A stretch of DNA of 64,000 nucleotides from Eublepharis macularius (lineage: Eukaryota > Chordata > Lepidosauria > Squamata > Eublepharidae). The notes under the pieces were generated by a model. It searched no databases, had not been told where the DNA came from, and was given only the letters and a program-made list of their open reading frames with translations. Location of the stretch: NCBI RefSeq assembly GCF_028583425.1, contig NC_072807.1:31625001-31689000 (forward strand). The letters are read 5' to 3'. Each line of letters begins with the position of its first letter. Within the stretch, counting starts at the first letter, position 1. Below, one piece after another: positions 46,101-51,790 of the stretch. The translations under genes were made by a program, and so were the position numbers.

Positions 46101-48810
46101 CTCAACTCCCCTCTGTCTGGAGATTAGGGGGTGGGGCCACCGGCCATGTGACCATTTTCAAGAGGTGCCGGAACTCCGTTCCACTGAGTTCCCGCTGAAA
46201 AACGCCCTGGATCTGGGAGAACTAGATTTTAATCCCACTATGTCCTGGAAGCTCACTGGGGGACTGTGGGGCAGTCACTCTCTCTCTCAGTCTAGTCTAC
46301 CTCACAGTGGCGTTGTTGTGAGGATAAAATGGAAGAGGGGAGAATGAATGTTACAAGCCACTTCGGGCCAAAACTGGGGAGAAAAACGGGGTATAAATAT
46401 TTAAATAAATAAATAAAACATGACTGTGACAAATATTTCAGGTTTTCAGTTACCAGATGCTCATTGCTAGGTTTTAAGATAGATAATTCAGAAGATATGA
46501 AAAACACAACATAAGGCAAGCCGCAAAGATGCATAGCTAAAGGATATTTATACAAGAGTACTTGAAAGTTAAACAACCAATATACATTGTCTGTGAAGCA
46601 GAGGGATAATGTATCTGTATCTATCTTACAATTTTTTTTATCTTGCACTTTCTGCCCTCCCTGGTTTATTCTCACAACAACCCTGCGAGGCAGGTTAGGC
46701 TGAAAGACTGGCTGGCCCCAAGTCGCCCAGTGTTTCTTGGCTCTGTAGAGATTTCAGCCACGGTCTTCCAGAGCAACACTGTAACTGTTACGCCACACAC
46801 TTACTTCCCGTATCATATATATAAACTGTTACCATTAACAGTTTCCTGTCAAGTTTCAAATTTTCCAGTGTGTTGTTTTGAAGATAACTCTTGGGCCTAT
46901 GTTCCAGCATGCCTGGAGAACTGGATTTCTGAAACAAAGTCCAGAAAAGTGGCTGACAAGGCAGGTAAAGCATAGAGTCTGGAAGTCTGTGTGCTGGCAG
47001 ATCCAGAGCTGGCAAAAAGCCATTAATTTCCCGAAATAACCCAAGGGCGATTTCAAAAAATGGGTTTGCTACTGATGCAATATGGCTTAGAGACCAATAT
47101 GGTTACTGATGCAATATTGCAATATTTTATTTATTTATAATTGCATATCTTGCCATATTGCAATTATGGAAATATTGCCATAATTGCAATATGGCAAAAT
47201 ATGCAATTATAAATACATAAAATTAGCATCAAAAGCTGAAAGATATAGACTGAAGCATGTTTATGCTTATTGTAAACAAGCGCTAAGCCTAAGCTATGAA
47301 CACTTACAGCTAATAAGATGGTTCTGTTTTGAAAGGGGTAAGTCACTCCCTCTACGGCAGCAAAGTATTAGTCTGTATTATTAATTCAAACCCAAAGAGG
47401 TTTAAGGAGAGACCGGGGCTCAGGTACCCACTTTTCTATGAAACTTTGTAGGCAACTGAGAGCCAGTCACTATTTCTTCACTTGACCTACCTCACAGGGT
47501 TGTTTTGAGGATAAAATTTGTAAGGAGAATAATGCACGCTGCTCTGAGTGAGGCTGGAACACGCTACAGGGAGGAAGAATGAGGAAGTGATATGTTTGCC
47601 TCCCTTGCTGAGCAAGGTCAAAAGGCAGAACTAAATGAGCGTCTTTTTGTTTTCTTCTTTGCAGGAAGCAGTTTGCCAACTAATGGAGATACCTTCCACG
47701 AAGGCAGTTTCAGGTAAGCAGCCATGTTGGACTGCAGCAGAAGAGCAGGACCGGAGTCCAGTGGCACCTTAGAGGCGAAGGAGACTCCAGTATCTGATGA
47801 AGGAAGCTTTGCCTCTTGAAAACTTAGACCCTGAAAATTCTGTTGGTCTCTAAGAAGCCACTGGACTCCGGTCCTATTGGAGACACCCTTTCAACATATG
47901 AGTGTGTGTGTGGGGGGGGGGGGTTGCAAAAACAAATGATTTTTTTTTTTACTAGCACACACAAGAAGCACAACTTATTACTTATTTACTACTCAAAACT
48001 AAGGGACTCTACACACACACACACACACACACACACGCACGCACGCGCGCACACACACACACACAAAAGTTAAATTTCACATTCTGGCACAGAGCGCTTA
48101 GGGTTGTCCCCTTATACTCCAGAAACTCTGGCTCTTTTCTTAGCGATAAGGATCCTAAATTTACCTTAGCGACTGCAAAATACGGTTCAGTTCTTTTAAC
48201 CCTTGCATCCAAAAAAAGATAAGGAATAGGTATTTAGGGCTGCTCAAGATTTATAATCAATGAGGAAAAGGAAAGGAGACGCCCCGACTTTTCAAACATG
48301 GCCCGTGCTTGTTTGTTTTTTAGAAATCGGTCCCTCCTGAATTCAAGGGGGGGGGGCTTACTCTCAAGTAAGCGTGCGCACAATCGCAGCCTTGCAAGCG
48401 GGCAGAGATGGCTCCCTGCAGCAAGGCGCCCCCCCCCCCCGCCGTGCTGTCTTCTTCCCTAGCTCAGCAGCGGCAAGAAGGCAGGAAAGGGGGCGCCTCT
48501 GGGCATGGGCAGAGCGCCTTTTCGTCCCTGAGCCCGACCATCACGCGCGGCCCCAACCCGTCCCATCCTCCTGACCTGCGTCCCTGCGGGTGGCACGGAA
48601 GAGCAGCTTCCAGTAGCGCTGGAACGCCAAGTCCAGCACCTCGCAGCCGGGCGCCACCGCCGACCGGTCGGCGTGGGCGAAGCGGAACCGCGCGGCGCTC
48701 AGGCGGCAGCCGCCCTCCGAGCCCGCGCTCAGGTGCTGGGGCTGCGGCCACACGGCGCCCGCGGAGCCCGCAGAGAGCAGGAGGACGAGCGCGCAGGGCA
48801 AGCCGGCCAT
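28061..48810 (-). CDS. HEXA: HEXA, beta-hexosaminidase subunit alpha (complete, 14 coding exons)
   Basis: Lysosomal glycoside hydrolase family 20 enzyme that removes terminal beta-linked GlcNAc/GalNAc; with the beta subunit it forms HexA, which degrades GM2 ganglioside. Joined exons: 48576-48810, 44981-45079, 40383-40448, 40231-40277, 40044-40154, 35344-35445, 34982-35114, 34240-34420, 32743-32829, 32166-32238, 30387-30567, 30051-30141, 29153-29257, 28061-28124. This gives 524 residues (human 529). Exon lengths equal human ones from memory except exons 1, 2 and 11. Signal peptide is residues 1-19. Catalytic and substrate residues kept: R174, D203-D204, H258, D318-E319, W369, W388, Y416, W455, E457 (human R178, D207-D208, H262, D322-E323, W373, W392, Y421, W460, E462). 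Disulfide pairs C56-C100, C273-C324 and C500-C517 are kept. Sequons at N94, N153 and N291. It is HEXA rather than HEXB because of the alpha-type YLN motif, alpha-like loops and the ARIH1 neighbour. Odd: alpha-specific GM2-related positions are changed (see findings). Confidence 0.97.
28305..28455. mobile_element. GGCTGATTCCGCACAC palindromic MITE (family E) copy 2
   Basis: GGCTGATTCCGCACACATTG at left, AACGTGTGCGGAATCAGCC at right, 151 bp. It lies in HEXA intron 13. Confidence 0.85.
28935..29131 (+). repeat. Interspersed repeat ending GATCCAACATGGC...CTTATG
   Basis: GTTGGACTGGATGGGCCATT, GGCCTGATCCAACATGGCTT, TTACGTTCTTATGA: a widespread reptile LINE/SINE 3' end. It ends about 20 bp from the HEXA exon 13 donor, inside intron 13. 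Confidence 0.6.
29153..29257 (-). CDS. HEXA: HEXA coding exon 13
   Basis: 105 bp, same as human. Acceptor CACAAG, donor GAG|GTACTG. Encodes [15 protein letters not shown] and [14 protein letters not shown] (human [15 protein letters not shown]). A SINE-like repeat lies about 20 bases past its donor. Confidence 0.96.
29468..29668 (-). repeat. tRNA-derived SINE
   Basis: HEXA intron 12, antisense to plus. TGCCTTATACCGAATCAGAC, GGGAATCGAACTTGAGACTT, CTCTTCCACTGAGCCATGGC. Confidence 0.75.
30051..30141 (-). CDS. HEXA: HEXA coding exon 12
   Basis: 91 bp, same as human. Acceptor TTCCAG, donor CTG|GTAAGC. Encodes [21 protein letters not shown]455 and E457 match human W460 and E462. Confidence 0.97.
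30387..30567 (-). CDS. HEXA: HEXA coding exon 11 (substrate pocket)
   Basis: 181 bp (human 184, one codon more). Acceptor GGCCAG, donor AAG|GTATGT. Encodes [15 protein letters not shown]; human has SAPWYLNRISYGPDW, so human Arg424 is Tyr419 here. The loop before it reads ENGGHYPNE where human has EDIPVNYMKE. Confidence 0.97.
31123..31389. repeat. Palindromic interspersed repeat (GGTTGTTGTGG ends)
   Basis: HEXA intron 10. Left GGTTGTTGTGGATTTTCCGG, right TCCACAACAACC, inner TGACTGGCATCTTCAGAGGT / ACCTCTGAAGATGCCAGTCA. Arms of about 125 bp. The central CAAAAGACAGAGATCTCT is repeated. Confidence 0.85.
32166..32238 (-). CDS. HEXA: HEXA coding exon 10
   Basis: 73 bp, same as human. Acceptor CTTCAG, donor AAG|GTGAGG. 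Encodes [21 protein letters not shown]369 matches human W373. Confidence 0.97.
32743..32829 (-). CDS. HEXA: HEXA coding exon 9
   Basis: 87 bp, same as human. Acceptor CTGTAG, donor GAG|GTAAGG. Encodes [20 protein letters not shown] and KLESFYIQ (human [28 protein letters not shown]). Confidence 0.96.
33156..33170. repeat. Poly-C tract
   Basis: C-rich homopolymer in HEXA intron 8; its length is likely to vary or be misassembled. Confidence 0.8.
33348..33505 (+). repeat. tRNA-derived SINE (ACCTCACAGGGTTGTTGTGAGG type)
   Basis: HEXA intron 8. CTCTCAGCCTAACCTACCTC, ACAGGGTTGTTGTGAGGG; the 5' head is degraded. Confidence 0.65.
33996..34158 (-). repeat. tRNA-derived SINE
   Basis: HEXA intron 8, about 80 bp from the exon 8 donor. 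AACTGGAGATGCTGGGGATT, GAACCTGGGACCTTCCGCAT. Confidence 0.7.
34240..34420 (-). CDS. HEXA: HEXA coding exon 8 (catalytic Asp-Glu)
   Basis: 181 bp, same as human. Acceptor CTTCAG; donor CTG|GTTGGT is weak, but its position and phase are fixed by the next exon. Encodes [12 protein letters not shown] with catalytic D318-E319 and sequon N291-T-T. The loop that reads GSEP in human (280-283) reads GPKP here (276-279). Confidence 0.96.
34982..35114 (-). CDS. HEXA: HEXA coding exon 7
   Basis: 133 bp, same as human. Donor CAG|GTAAGG. Encodes [20 protein letters not shown], including H258. The acceptor CCCTCCCAG is preceded on the minus strand by a (CCTT)n microsatellite that serves as the polypyrimidine tract. 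Confidence 0.97.
35118..35171. repeat. (AAGG)n microsatellite abutting the HEXA exon 7 acceptor
   Basis: GGAAGGAAGGAAGGAA and variants on plus, i.e. CCTT repeats on the HEXA sense strand ending a few bases before the AG. A (GTCA)n tract follows at 35190-35206. Confidence 0.95.
35344..35445 (-). CDS. HEXA: HEXA coding exon 6
   Basis: 102 bp, same as human. Acceptor CCCTAG, donor AAG|GTAACC. Encodes [20 protein letters not shown] and onward; D203-D204 match human D207-D208. Confidence 0.97.
35676..35727. repeat. (ATTC)n microsatellite
   Basis: About 13 uninterrupted CATT units in HEXA intron 5, at the start of the next repeat (35728-36440). Confidence 0.95.
35728..36440. mobile_element. Probable LINE 3' non-coding segment
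   Basis: GTCTGCCCTTCTCACTGAGA near the microsatellite, then AAGATGGGGGTCACCACAGA and GTGTTTTGTATGTGATAGCC. Layout resembles CR1/L2-type 3' regions (also 51165-51595). No RT fragment seen. Confidence 0.45.
36441..37261. other. HEXA intron 5, nothing firmly recognised
   Basis: 37080-37190 (GAGGAAGGCCTGAGGGCCGA, AACGTGTCTGG) resembles an interspersed-repeat end I cannot name. Confidence 0.35.
37710..37857 (+). repeat. 54-bp minisatellite, nearly three units
   Basis: Units start CAGAAGCTGGCCAGGGCAGC at 37710, 37764 and 37818 (period 54, third incomplete). Lies in the U3-like part of the LTR-like element. Confidence 0.9.
38110..38136. repeat. (GAG)n microsatellite
   Basis: Seven to eight GAG units in the R-like part of the LTR-like element. 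Confidence 0.9.
38451..39309. other. HEXA intron 5, nothing recognised
   Basis: No repeat or conserved block I can support. Confidence 0.4.
39310..39475 (-). repeat. tRNA-derived SINE
   Basis: AGCTGCCTTATACTGAGTCT, GTGTTGTCTACTCGGACTGG, AGGATCAATCTTGGGACCCT. Faces the tandem pair at 39600-39925, forming an inverted pair. Confidence 0.7.
39600..39925 (+). repeat. Tandemly duplicated tRNA-derived SINE
   Basis: Two consecutive copies share GACCTTAGCCTGAGACCC, GGAGAGCAGCTGCCAGTCAG and AGTAGACAAT (first about 39600-39735, second 39736-39925), with few differences, so this is a local duplication rather than two insertions. It ends about 120 bp from the exon 5 donor. Confidence 0.8.
40044..40154 (-). 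CDS. HEXA: HEXA coding exon 5
   Basis: 111 bp, same as human. Acceptor GCGCAG, donor CTG|GTAGGC. Contains the N153-K-T sequon and [20 protein letters not shown] with R174 (human R178, a residue mutated in the B1 variant of Tay-Sachs disease). Confidence 0.97.
40231..40277 (-). CDS. HEXA: HEXA coding exon 4
   Basis: 47 bp, same as human. Acceptor CTGCAG, donor ACA|GTGAGT. Encodes [15 protein letters not shown] (human [15 protein letters not shown]). The intron 5' of it is only 105 bp. Confidence 0.97.
40383..40448 (-). CDS. HEXA: HEXA coding exon 3
   Basis: 66 bp, same as human. Acceptor TTTCAG, donor GAG|GTAAGG. Encodes [20 protein letters not shown] plus Arg; human has [10 protein letters not shown] at the same place. 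Confidence 0.96.
40571..40785 (+). repeat. tRNA-derived SINE (ACCTGACAGGGTTGCTGTGAGG type)
   Basis: HEXA intron 2. CCCAAGTTCGAATCTCCACG (box-B-like), CTACCTGACAGGGTTGCTGT, tail GGGGAGAAAGGCCGGATATT. Confidence 0.8.
41491..44285 (-). mobile_element. APE-type LINE, 5'-truncated, with reverse transcriptase
   Basis: Inserted in HEXA intron 2 in the same sense as HEXA. Order on minus: the last endonuclease motif ESDHLPL (about 44250), a linker, then [88 protein letters not shown] and catalytic YADD (42670-44247). A second frame (42062-42715) continues with [10 protein letters not shown] and the thumb region, and a third (41648-41965) has [20 protein letters not shown], a Cys/His C-terminal motif. 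So there is at least one frameshift plus stops; the copy is dead. The 3' tail is an (ATTGG)n-type repeat at 41491-41512 read on minus. It is an APE-type clade, perhaps Vingi or another I/Jockey-group lineage; not L1 and not BovB by motif. Confidence 0.9.
44981..45079 (-). CDS. HEXA: HEXA coding exon 2
   Basis: 99 bp (human 93). Acceptor TGCAG, donor ATT|GTAAGA. Encodes residues 79-111, ending SLDSPEN with a split Tyr codon (human TLESVENY). Contains C100 of the first disulfide and an NVT sequon at N94 that human lacks; human N115 is not a sequon here because Gly follows Tyr. Confidence 0.93.
45861..46417 (+). repeat. tRNA-derived SINE split by a hAT MITE
   Basis: Outer parts 45861-45905 (CCAGTGTGGTGTAGTGGTTA, tRNA-like head) and 46210-46417 (ATTTTAATCCCACTATG, TACCTCACAGTGGCGTTGTT, tail AAATAAATAAATAAA) form one full SINE in HEXA intron 1. 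Confidence 0.85.
45906..46209. mobile_element. CAGGGC-ended hAT MITE with TSD
   Basis: CAGGGCTTTTTTTCTGGG ... CGCTGAAAAACGCCCTG, 304 bp. Flanks GCTCTGGG (45898-45905) and GATCTGGG (46210-46217) match at 7 of 8. Inner inverted segments TGGTCACATGGCCGGTGGCC / GGCCACCGGCCATGTGACCA. Confidence 0.9.
46640..46800 (-). repeat. tRNA-derived SINE
   Basis: CTCACAACAACCCTGCGAGG, CAAGTCGCCCAGTGTTTCTT, tRNA-like head complement CTGTAACTGTTACGCCACAC. Confidence 0.7.
47124..47223. repeat. AT-rich perfect-like hairpin
   Basis: Arms of about 45 bp (TTGCCATATTGCAATTATGG / CCATAATTGCAATATGGCAA) around an 8-base loop, in HEXA intron 1. Confidence 0.85.
47410..47565 (+). repeat. tRNA-derived SINE fragment
   Basis: GACCTACCTCACAGGGTTGT, GAGGATAAAATTTGTAAGG; HEXA intron 1. 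Confidence 0.65.
47711..47877. repeat. Snap-back repeat
   Basis: GCCATGTTGGACTGCAGCAG, GACCGGAGTCCAGTGGCACC and the complement GCCACTGGACTCCGGTCC at the right; HEXA intron 1. Confidence 0.7.
48013..48064. repeat. (CA)n/(CG) microsatellite
   Basis: CACACA runs with an alternating purine-pyrimidine centre (GCACGCACGCGCGCACAC), a Z-DNA-prone type. HEXA intron 1, just before the CpG island. Confidence 0.95.
48576..48810 (-). CDS. HEXA: HEXA coding exon 1 (signal peptide, N-terminal domain)
   Basis: Residues 1-78 plus one base. Starts [19 protein letters not shown], a clean signal peptide, followed by WPQPQHL matching human [20 protein letters not shown] matches human PGCSVLDEAFQRY. Donor CAG|GTCAGG. 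The ATG has G at -3 and +4. An in-frame ATG 66 bases upstream (48876) would add 22 mostly basic residues ahead of the signal peptide, so I prefer 48810. The C-terminal part is 6 residues shorter than human exon 1. Confidence 0.95.
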
Positions 48811-48884
48811 GACCACAGCAGCACACCCGCCCGATCGCGCTCCCTTCCCTTCCCTTCCCTTCCCGCGGGCAGGCATAGCCGGGG

Positions 48885-48930
48885 ATCATGTGACGGGCGG
48901 CGTGACAATGCGGAAAGCGCGTCATGTGGG
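48885..48930. promoter_or_regulatory. Two further E-boxes upstream of HEXA
   Basis: ATCATGTGAC (48885-48894; GTCACATGAT on minus) and GTCATGTGGG (48921-48930) are CANNTG E-boxes with TFEB/MITF-like flanks, 75 and 110 bp upstream of the ATG. Confidence 0.5.
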
Positions 48931-48956
48931 AAGCCCCCCGGCGCGCCCGGGCGGCT

Positions 48957-48966
48957 GTCACGTGGA
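48957..48966. promoter_or_regulatory. CLEAR-like E-box (TFEB/TFE3 type)
   Basis: GTCACGTGGA matches the CLEAR consensus GTCACGTGAC at eight of ten positions, about 150 bp upstream of the HEXA ATG. HEXA is a known member of the lysosomal CLEAR network in mammals. Confidence 0.65.
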
Positions 48967-49142
48967 GGGCCTGGCGGGGCCGTCGCGCTTGCTTGTTGCG
49001 CGCACGCCTTTTCGGTCGCGAAGAGGAAAGGAAGACCCGCCGCAGGGATCCTCTCCTGCAGGAAGCGGGGCCGCATCTCGGAGCCGGGAAACCAGGAGGC
49101 TCGGATTGCAGCAGGGAAAAGGGAACAACACAAGTTTGGGGT

Positions 49143-49615
49143 GGGGGGCCGTGTTGGTCTTGCAGTGGGACAGCGGGATTTGAGTCCGGTGGCACCTTAG
49201 AGTCCGACCAGAGTTTTAGGAGCATGCGGGTTCAGTAGCACCTTAGAAACCCACAGGATTTTCAGGAGGATTTGAGTCCGGTGGCACCTTAGAGTCCGAC
49301 CAGAGTTTCAGGAGCATTTGGATTCAGTAGCGCCTTAGAAACCAACAGGATTTTCAGGAGGATTTGAGTCCTGTGAGCAATAAGATTTCCGGGATTTGGG
49401 TCTAGTGGCATCTTAGAGCCCAACAAGATTTTCAGGAAGATTTGAGTCAAGTGGCACCTTAGAGACCGGCAAGAGTTTCGGGGTATGAGCATTCCAGAGT
49501 CCAACCTCCCTTCTTCAGATACCTGAATCTTGTTGGGCTCTAAGGTGCCACTGGACTCCAGTCCCGCTGTTCTACTGCAGGCCAACATGGCTACCTACCT
49601 GAAACGATCTTCTTG
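49143..49615. repeat. Tandem expansion of a snap-back repeat arm near the HEXA promoter
   Basis: About seven units of 41-53 bp in direct order (starts near 49168, 49227, 49268, 49319, 49360, 49393, 49439), each with a form of CAGTGGCACCTTAGA...CAACAGGATTTTCAGGA, then the inverted closing arm (GGGCTCTAAGGTGCCACTGG) and end GGCCAACATGGCTACCTACC at 49530-49600. Two alternating unit types are visible. Confidence 0.85.
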
Positions 49616-49689
49616 TAGGAAGCGGGGCCACTTCTTGGAGCAGGGATAGGGGAAACTAAGAGGATCAGCTTGCACATACACACAGAAAC

Positions 49690-49925
49690 AAAAGACTTTC
49701 ACATGCGTAGCCATGTTGGTCTGCCATGGAACAGCAGGATGTGAGTCTAGCAACATATTAGAGACCAACAAGATTTTCAGGGATTAAGTTTCTGAGAGTC
49801 AAAGCTCCCTTCAGATACTACTGAAGACTCTTGAAAGCTCATACTCTGAAACTCCTGTTGGTCTCTAAGGTGCCACTGGACTCAAATCCTGCTGTTCTAC
49901 TGCAGACCACCTGTCTGAAATGTTA
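49690..49925. repeat. Snap-back repeat
   Basis: GTAGCCATGTTGGTCTGCCA, GAGACCAACAAGATTTTCAG and the closing CTGTTGGTCTCTAAGGTGCC, CTGTTCTACTGCAGACCACC. Unexpanded neighbour of the cluster at 49143. Confidence 0.8.
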
Positions 49926-49978
49926 TTTTATATGGAGAAGGAATATATCTTTTAAAATAGTAAATTTGCAGTCCGTAA

Positions 49979-50215
49979 GAACTGGAGTAGAGCCTGCTAG
50001 ATCAGACCAGCGGCCCATCTAGTCCAACATCCTGTTTCACACAGCAGCCAGCCAGTTGCCCTGGAGGGCCAAACAAACAAGGCACAATCCTGTGCAGTGT
50101 TAGGGGCATACAATGGGCATCTGGTTATTATCTGGTGCGTATCACTTCCTATCAGATTTGGAGGTAGGAGAGATTTGGCAATCCAACCCAGGGAGCTAAA
50201 TTTGAGCCACGGCTC
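49979..50215. repeat. Interspersed repeat (GATCAGACCAGCGGCCCATCT type)
   Basis: CTAGATCAGACCAGCGGCCC, ATCTAGTCCAACATCCTGTT and CACACAGCAGCCAGCCAGTT are typical of a common reptile LINE/SINE 3' segment. Confidence 0.6.
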
Positions 50216-50846
50216 CTCCAGCACAGAATTTCATCTGAATACATTAAGGCTAATTTCTAGCGCTCCTGAGCACGTGCAGAATGGTGAGCTGCCACAGCTG
50301 GCATGCAGACAGTGGCATTTGCAAGCTGGACATTTCTGTCCATGGCTTCTCAGCAATCCTGAGCCTTAACAACTCTATTTTTAGAAGGTAATCACTGCCT
50401 GGGGTGCTTGGATCCTTCCCTCACATGTCACAAAAACACACCGCTTTTCCTTCCTCTGTTTCCTTCATCTAGGCTGCTTGCTTTGCATTTCTACAGTGGA
50501 TGGTTTGTTTTTTTGATCTCAAACCAACCATTATTTTGTAGTGTTTAATTTAGCAGCAATCACATGAACACGCTCTGTGCAGCATGAAAAGTTGTTTTCA
50601 AATGTCTAAATATAGTTTATAACGCATCATTATAGTACGTTATTGATACACAGATGTATAGCACTTTCAGTATTTAAACTGCTCCAAATAAATGTAATCC
50701 TAAATAACAAGTCCTGTAAGGTAGGCCAGTATTATCTACATATTGTAGAGGGGAGGTTGAGGGAGGATGGTTTGCTAAAGCCACTTACAGAGCCAAAACC
50801 ACTTTCTTGGAGTAAGCCCCATTAAACAAGTTTGAGAAGGAATCAC
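50216..50846. other. HEXA-ARIH1 intergenic, nothing recognised
   Basis: No exon; in particular nothing resembling TMEM202, which lies between these genes in mammals. Confidence 0.4.
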
Positions 50847-51039
50847 AGAGTTGCCAACTTCCAGATGGTGCCTGGAGATCTTCCAGAATCATAACACATC
50901 TTCAGACTACAGAGATCAGTTCTCTTGGAGAAGGTTGCTTTGGAAGGTGGATTCTATAGCATTATAACCACAGAGGTCCCTTACCCTCTATAAATTCTAC
51001 CATCCCCAGGCTCAACCCCAACCCAAAGTTGGCAACCCT
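50847..51039. mobile_element. GGGTTGCCA-type MITE (family C)
   Basis: AGAGTTGCCAACTTCCAGAT, GGTGCCTGGAGATCTTCC, ending AAAGTTGGCAACCCT. Confidence 0.7.
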
Positions 51040-51164
51040 CTTCTCAGTAGACCTGCTTAGACTCGCTCTCATAAGAGAAAATGTGGCAAAACTGAACTTC
51101 ACAGATCCCAGCTCATTCTCTTAGCCATTATGAGGTGTTGGATCCCTAAATCTTACATAGCTCT

Positions 51165-51595
51165 GATCCTTTATTTTAAAAATGCATATGCTGCCTCTTA
51201 CAGAAATCAGCTTAAAAAGTAAAAACAATATAATCAAAATATAAAAAGCAACAACATACAGAATTATCAGTATTAAAACAAGCCTCAAAAACAACCCAGC
51301 AACATAAAAACTGCAGAAAACAAACATTAATCAGCCTAAAATATATCCATAAACCAGGCTTTGGACTACCAGCAGACCCATAACAAAGCTTAAAAAGCTT
51401 GAATTGCTCCATTAAAAGCTTGAGTAAAAAAGAAGTGCTTTGGCTTAGTGTGTGAAAGGAAGTAAGGCAGGCATCCAGTAAGCATCAAGTGGGAGTGCAT
51501 TCCAAGGGTGAGGGGCCACCACAGAAAAGCACTATCTTTGATCAACATCCATTTGACCTCTGCAGGTGGGGACATATGGTCCAGGGCTTTGGAAA
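51165..51595. mobile_element. Probable LINE 3' non-coding segment (minus sense)
   Basis: CTGCCTCTTACAGAAATCAG at left and GTGGGAGTGCATTCCAAGGG, GAGGGGCCACCACAGAAAAG at right match the layout of CR1/L2-type 3' regions. No RT. Confidence 0.5.
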
Positions 51596-51610
51596 AGGAT
51601 TATATACTGA

Positions 51611-51790
51611 CAGTGCAATCCTATGCAGAGTTACTCCAGTCTAAGTCAATTGAAGTCAATGGGCTTAGACTGGAGGAACTCTCCATAGGATTGCACTCTT
51701 ACAGCGCAATCCTATGGAGAGTTACTCCAGTCTAAGCCCAGTGAAGTCAATGGCCTTAGACTGGAGTAACTCTCCATAGGATTGCACTGT
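51611..51790. mobile_element. Dimer of the short palindromic MITE (family F)
   Basis: Two near-identical 88-89-bp palindromes, 51611-51699 and 51702-51790, each CAGTGCAATCCTATG... with complement ...CATAGGATTGCACTG and inner AGTTACTCCAGTCTAAG / CTTAGACTGGAGTAACT. Confidence 0.9.

Larger units (their letters stand above)
48380..49120. promoter_or_regulatory. HEXA CpG-island promoter
   Basis: Dense CpG sequence covering HEXA exon 1 and about 300 bases upstream, with abrupt return to AT-richer repeats on both sides. No TATA box is seen, in keeping with a housekeeping lysosomal gene. A (CCCTT)n tract at 48839-48863 falls in the likely 5' UTR. Confidence 0.8.

Noticed and set aside
48811-48876. 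Longer HEXA N-terminus from the in-frame upstream ATG at 48876
   Set aside because: It would place 22 basic, Gly-rich residues before the signal peptide and abolish ER entry; the 48810 ATG has a good context and a classical signal peptide.
48464-49225. 253-codon minus-strand open frame overlapping HEXA exon 1
   Set aside because: The part below 48810 is the real HEXA exon 1 plus read-through of its donor; the upstream part is CpG-island 5' sequence without conserved protein features.
49168-49480. Regularly spaced repeats suggestive of a CRISPR-like array
   Set aside because: Units abut without unique spacers and derive from a snap-back interspersed repeat in a vertebrate genome.
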